Shown: positions 62,771 to 64,000 of the stretch, in pieces
How the letters are laid out: the number at the start of each line of letters is the position of its first letter
Numbering within the stretch: the first letter of the stretch is position 1
From: Orbilia blumenaviensis
Taxonomy: Eukaryota; Ascomycota; Orbiliomycetes; Orbiliales; Orbiliaceae
Direction: 5' to 3'
DNA: 64,000 nt
Assembly (NCBI GenBank): GCA_036872755.1
Contig: JAVHNS010000007.1
Location: 2,294,001-2,358,000 of the forward strand
Program-made: the position numbers and the translations under genes
The notes under the pieces: model-generated
Seen by the model: the letters and a program-made list of their open reading frames with translations, nothing else
Databases searched by the model: none
Told to the model about the DNA's origin: nothing

Positions 62771-64000
62771 ATTTAAATTTATAAATAATTTACATTTATA
62801 TAAATGATGTTTATATATATAAAAATTTTTAAATAATAATAATTTTAAAATTTTTTTTTAAATTTTATTAATTAATTTATTAATATTTAATATATTTTAT
62901 TTATTATTTTTATTTATTAAATTTAATATATTTTTATTAGGAATTATATTATTTAATATTTTTATATTCAATTTAATTTATTTTAAAAAAATAATTTAAA
63001 TATTTTAAATTAAGAATATAATTAATTAAAAAACATTAAATTATTTTAAGAATTTTTTATTTAAAAAATATTTAAGATAAATATAATATTTTAATTAATT
63101 TAATTTTTAACAATAAAATAAAAATTATATATCAAACAATAATAATAATATTGAATATTATAATTTTTATAATGTTATTTACAAAATAAGAAATAATTTT
63201 TTTAATAGAATAATATATTTATTAATTATAATTTAAAATTAATAGATATAGATAGAAAAATTATTTGTAAAATAGGTTGAATTATTTTTTTTAAAACTAA
63301 TTATTAATAATGAAAATTTAAAATTAATATAAATTAATATTCTATTTGGATAATATAAAAATATTAAATATATTAATATTATAATTAAAATATAATTAAT
63401 ATTAAATTATTTTTAAAAATATAAATAATTATTTAATATAATATTAAATTTATTTAATATAATAATTAATATAAAAAAATTTTTAAATAAACAAATTTCA
63501 TTAATTATAAAAAATTTTATAATAAAAATAATTATTTTAAAAATAGAATATAAGTAAGTTATTATAAACAAAAAAAAAATATTTTTACAAAAATAATTAA
63601 AATATAAAATTTTTAAAATAGATTATAATAAGAAAAAAGTTAGAATTAATATTAATAAAACATTTAAAATTAAAAATTTAATAAAATACTTTAATAAATT
63701 TAAAAAAATTAATTATTTTTTTTATTAATTTTTAATTTATTTTAAAATATAAAATAATAGATTTTTAAATAATAAATTTAAAATTATCTTTACAAAAATA
63801 TATTTAAAAAACCCAATCTTTTAAACATTCATTAATTATAATAATTATTATATCAAAAATAAAATTATTTTTAATATCTATATTTTTAAAATTATAATAA
63901 ATTTCAAAAAATTTATTATATTTTTTAAATAATAATATAAAAAAAATAATAAAATTAATAAAGTTTATAAAAATTTTAAAAAATTTAAACAAATTAACTC

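Larger units (their letters stand above)
46541..64000. other. Extremely AT-rich block, no genes
   Basis: About 17.5 kb of almost pure A and T to the window edge. Many 60-base rows (for example 52801-52860) contain no G or C at all. The few open frames of 60-82 codons encode only Lys/Asn/Ile/Phe/Leu runs and have no coding look. Likely explanations are an ancient, saturated RIP region over former repeats, or centromere-like heterochromatin. No mitochondrial gene or tRNA was recognised, which speaks against organelle DNA. Confidence 0.9.

Noticed and set aside
49305..63992. Open frames of 60-82 codons in the AT-rich block (for example 49305-49487, 59038-59286, 60971-61165, 63804-63992)
   Set aside because: They consist of Ile/Phe/Leu/Asn/Lys runs expected from pure A/T sequence, with no domain pattern, and arise by chance at this composition.
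46541..64000. Mitochondrial DNA or an integrated organelle segment
   Set aside because: No respiratory-chain reading frame, rRNA or tRNA could be recognised, and the composition is even more extreme than usual fungal mitochondrial DNA.

Overview
The window reads as nuclear DNA of a filamentous ascomycete (Pezizomycotina). Genes are interrupted by short GT-AG introns of about 40-180 nt, the recognisable proteins belong to families typical of these fungi (Zn2Cys6 regulator, DUF7025-type AAA ATPase, DUF7708 protein, NmrA-like reductase, secreted phospholipase B), and a gene-bearing part of moderate GC meets, near 45.6 kb, an extremely AT-rich block that fills the last 17-18 kb. That two-compartment layout is known from fungi with repeat-induced point mutation (RIP), though this block is more extreme than RIP usually gives. 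The species cannot be fixed from sequence reading alone.

Layout. 1-3.1 kb: the 3' end of an unidentified gene, a small three-exon gene, and GPI14 (first GPI mannosyltransferase, ER). 3.6-10.4 kb: a ten-exon DUF7025/AAA+ ATPase and, transcribed away from it, a DUF7708-domain protein of the kind often found at the N-terminus of fungal NOD-like receptors. 10.9-17.2 kb: conserved cellular genes, namely a cytochrome b5-like protein with an N-terminal anchor, SWP1 (oligosaccharyltransferase) and translin-associated factor X. 19.3-29.4 kb: a single-pass membrane protein, a Zn2Cys6 transcription factor, a six-exon NmrA-like reductase, a Cys-containing protein with a hydrophobic C-terminus, and phospholipase B. 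32.8-36 kb: a degenerate dynamin-like GTPase followed on the same strand by low-complexity sequence and a two-helix membrane module; frame changes make it either one complex gene or a decaying locus. 36-45.6 kb: sparse accessory DNA with a tubby/LURP-one-like gene, a BTB pseudogene next to an intact BTB gene, and three small same-strand reading frames sharing an MP[C/R]KA start.

45.5-64 kb: a cluster of three AAGTGTA/TACACTT hairpins marks the edge, a transitional kilobase follows, then about 17.5 kb of almost pure A/T with no credible gene. Inside it a few islands survive: two inverted-repeat islands, a 30-bp tandem repeat that still reads as a ten-residue peptide repeat, and one stretch of ordinary composition.

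The house-keeping genes do not form one pathway, although GPI14 and SWP1 both act in ER glycosylation. The accessory genes (AAA/DUF7025, DUF7708, dynamin-like, BTB) are families that expand and decay quickly in fungi and lie toward a probable RIP compartment. Exon borders below were read by eye from splice consensus, reading phase and family motifs; where phases add up over all exons confidence is high.
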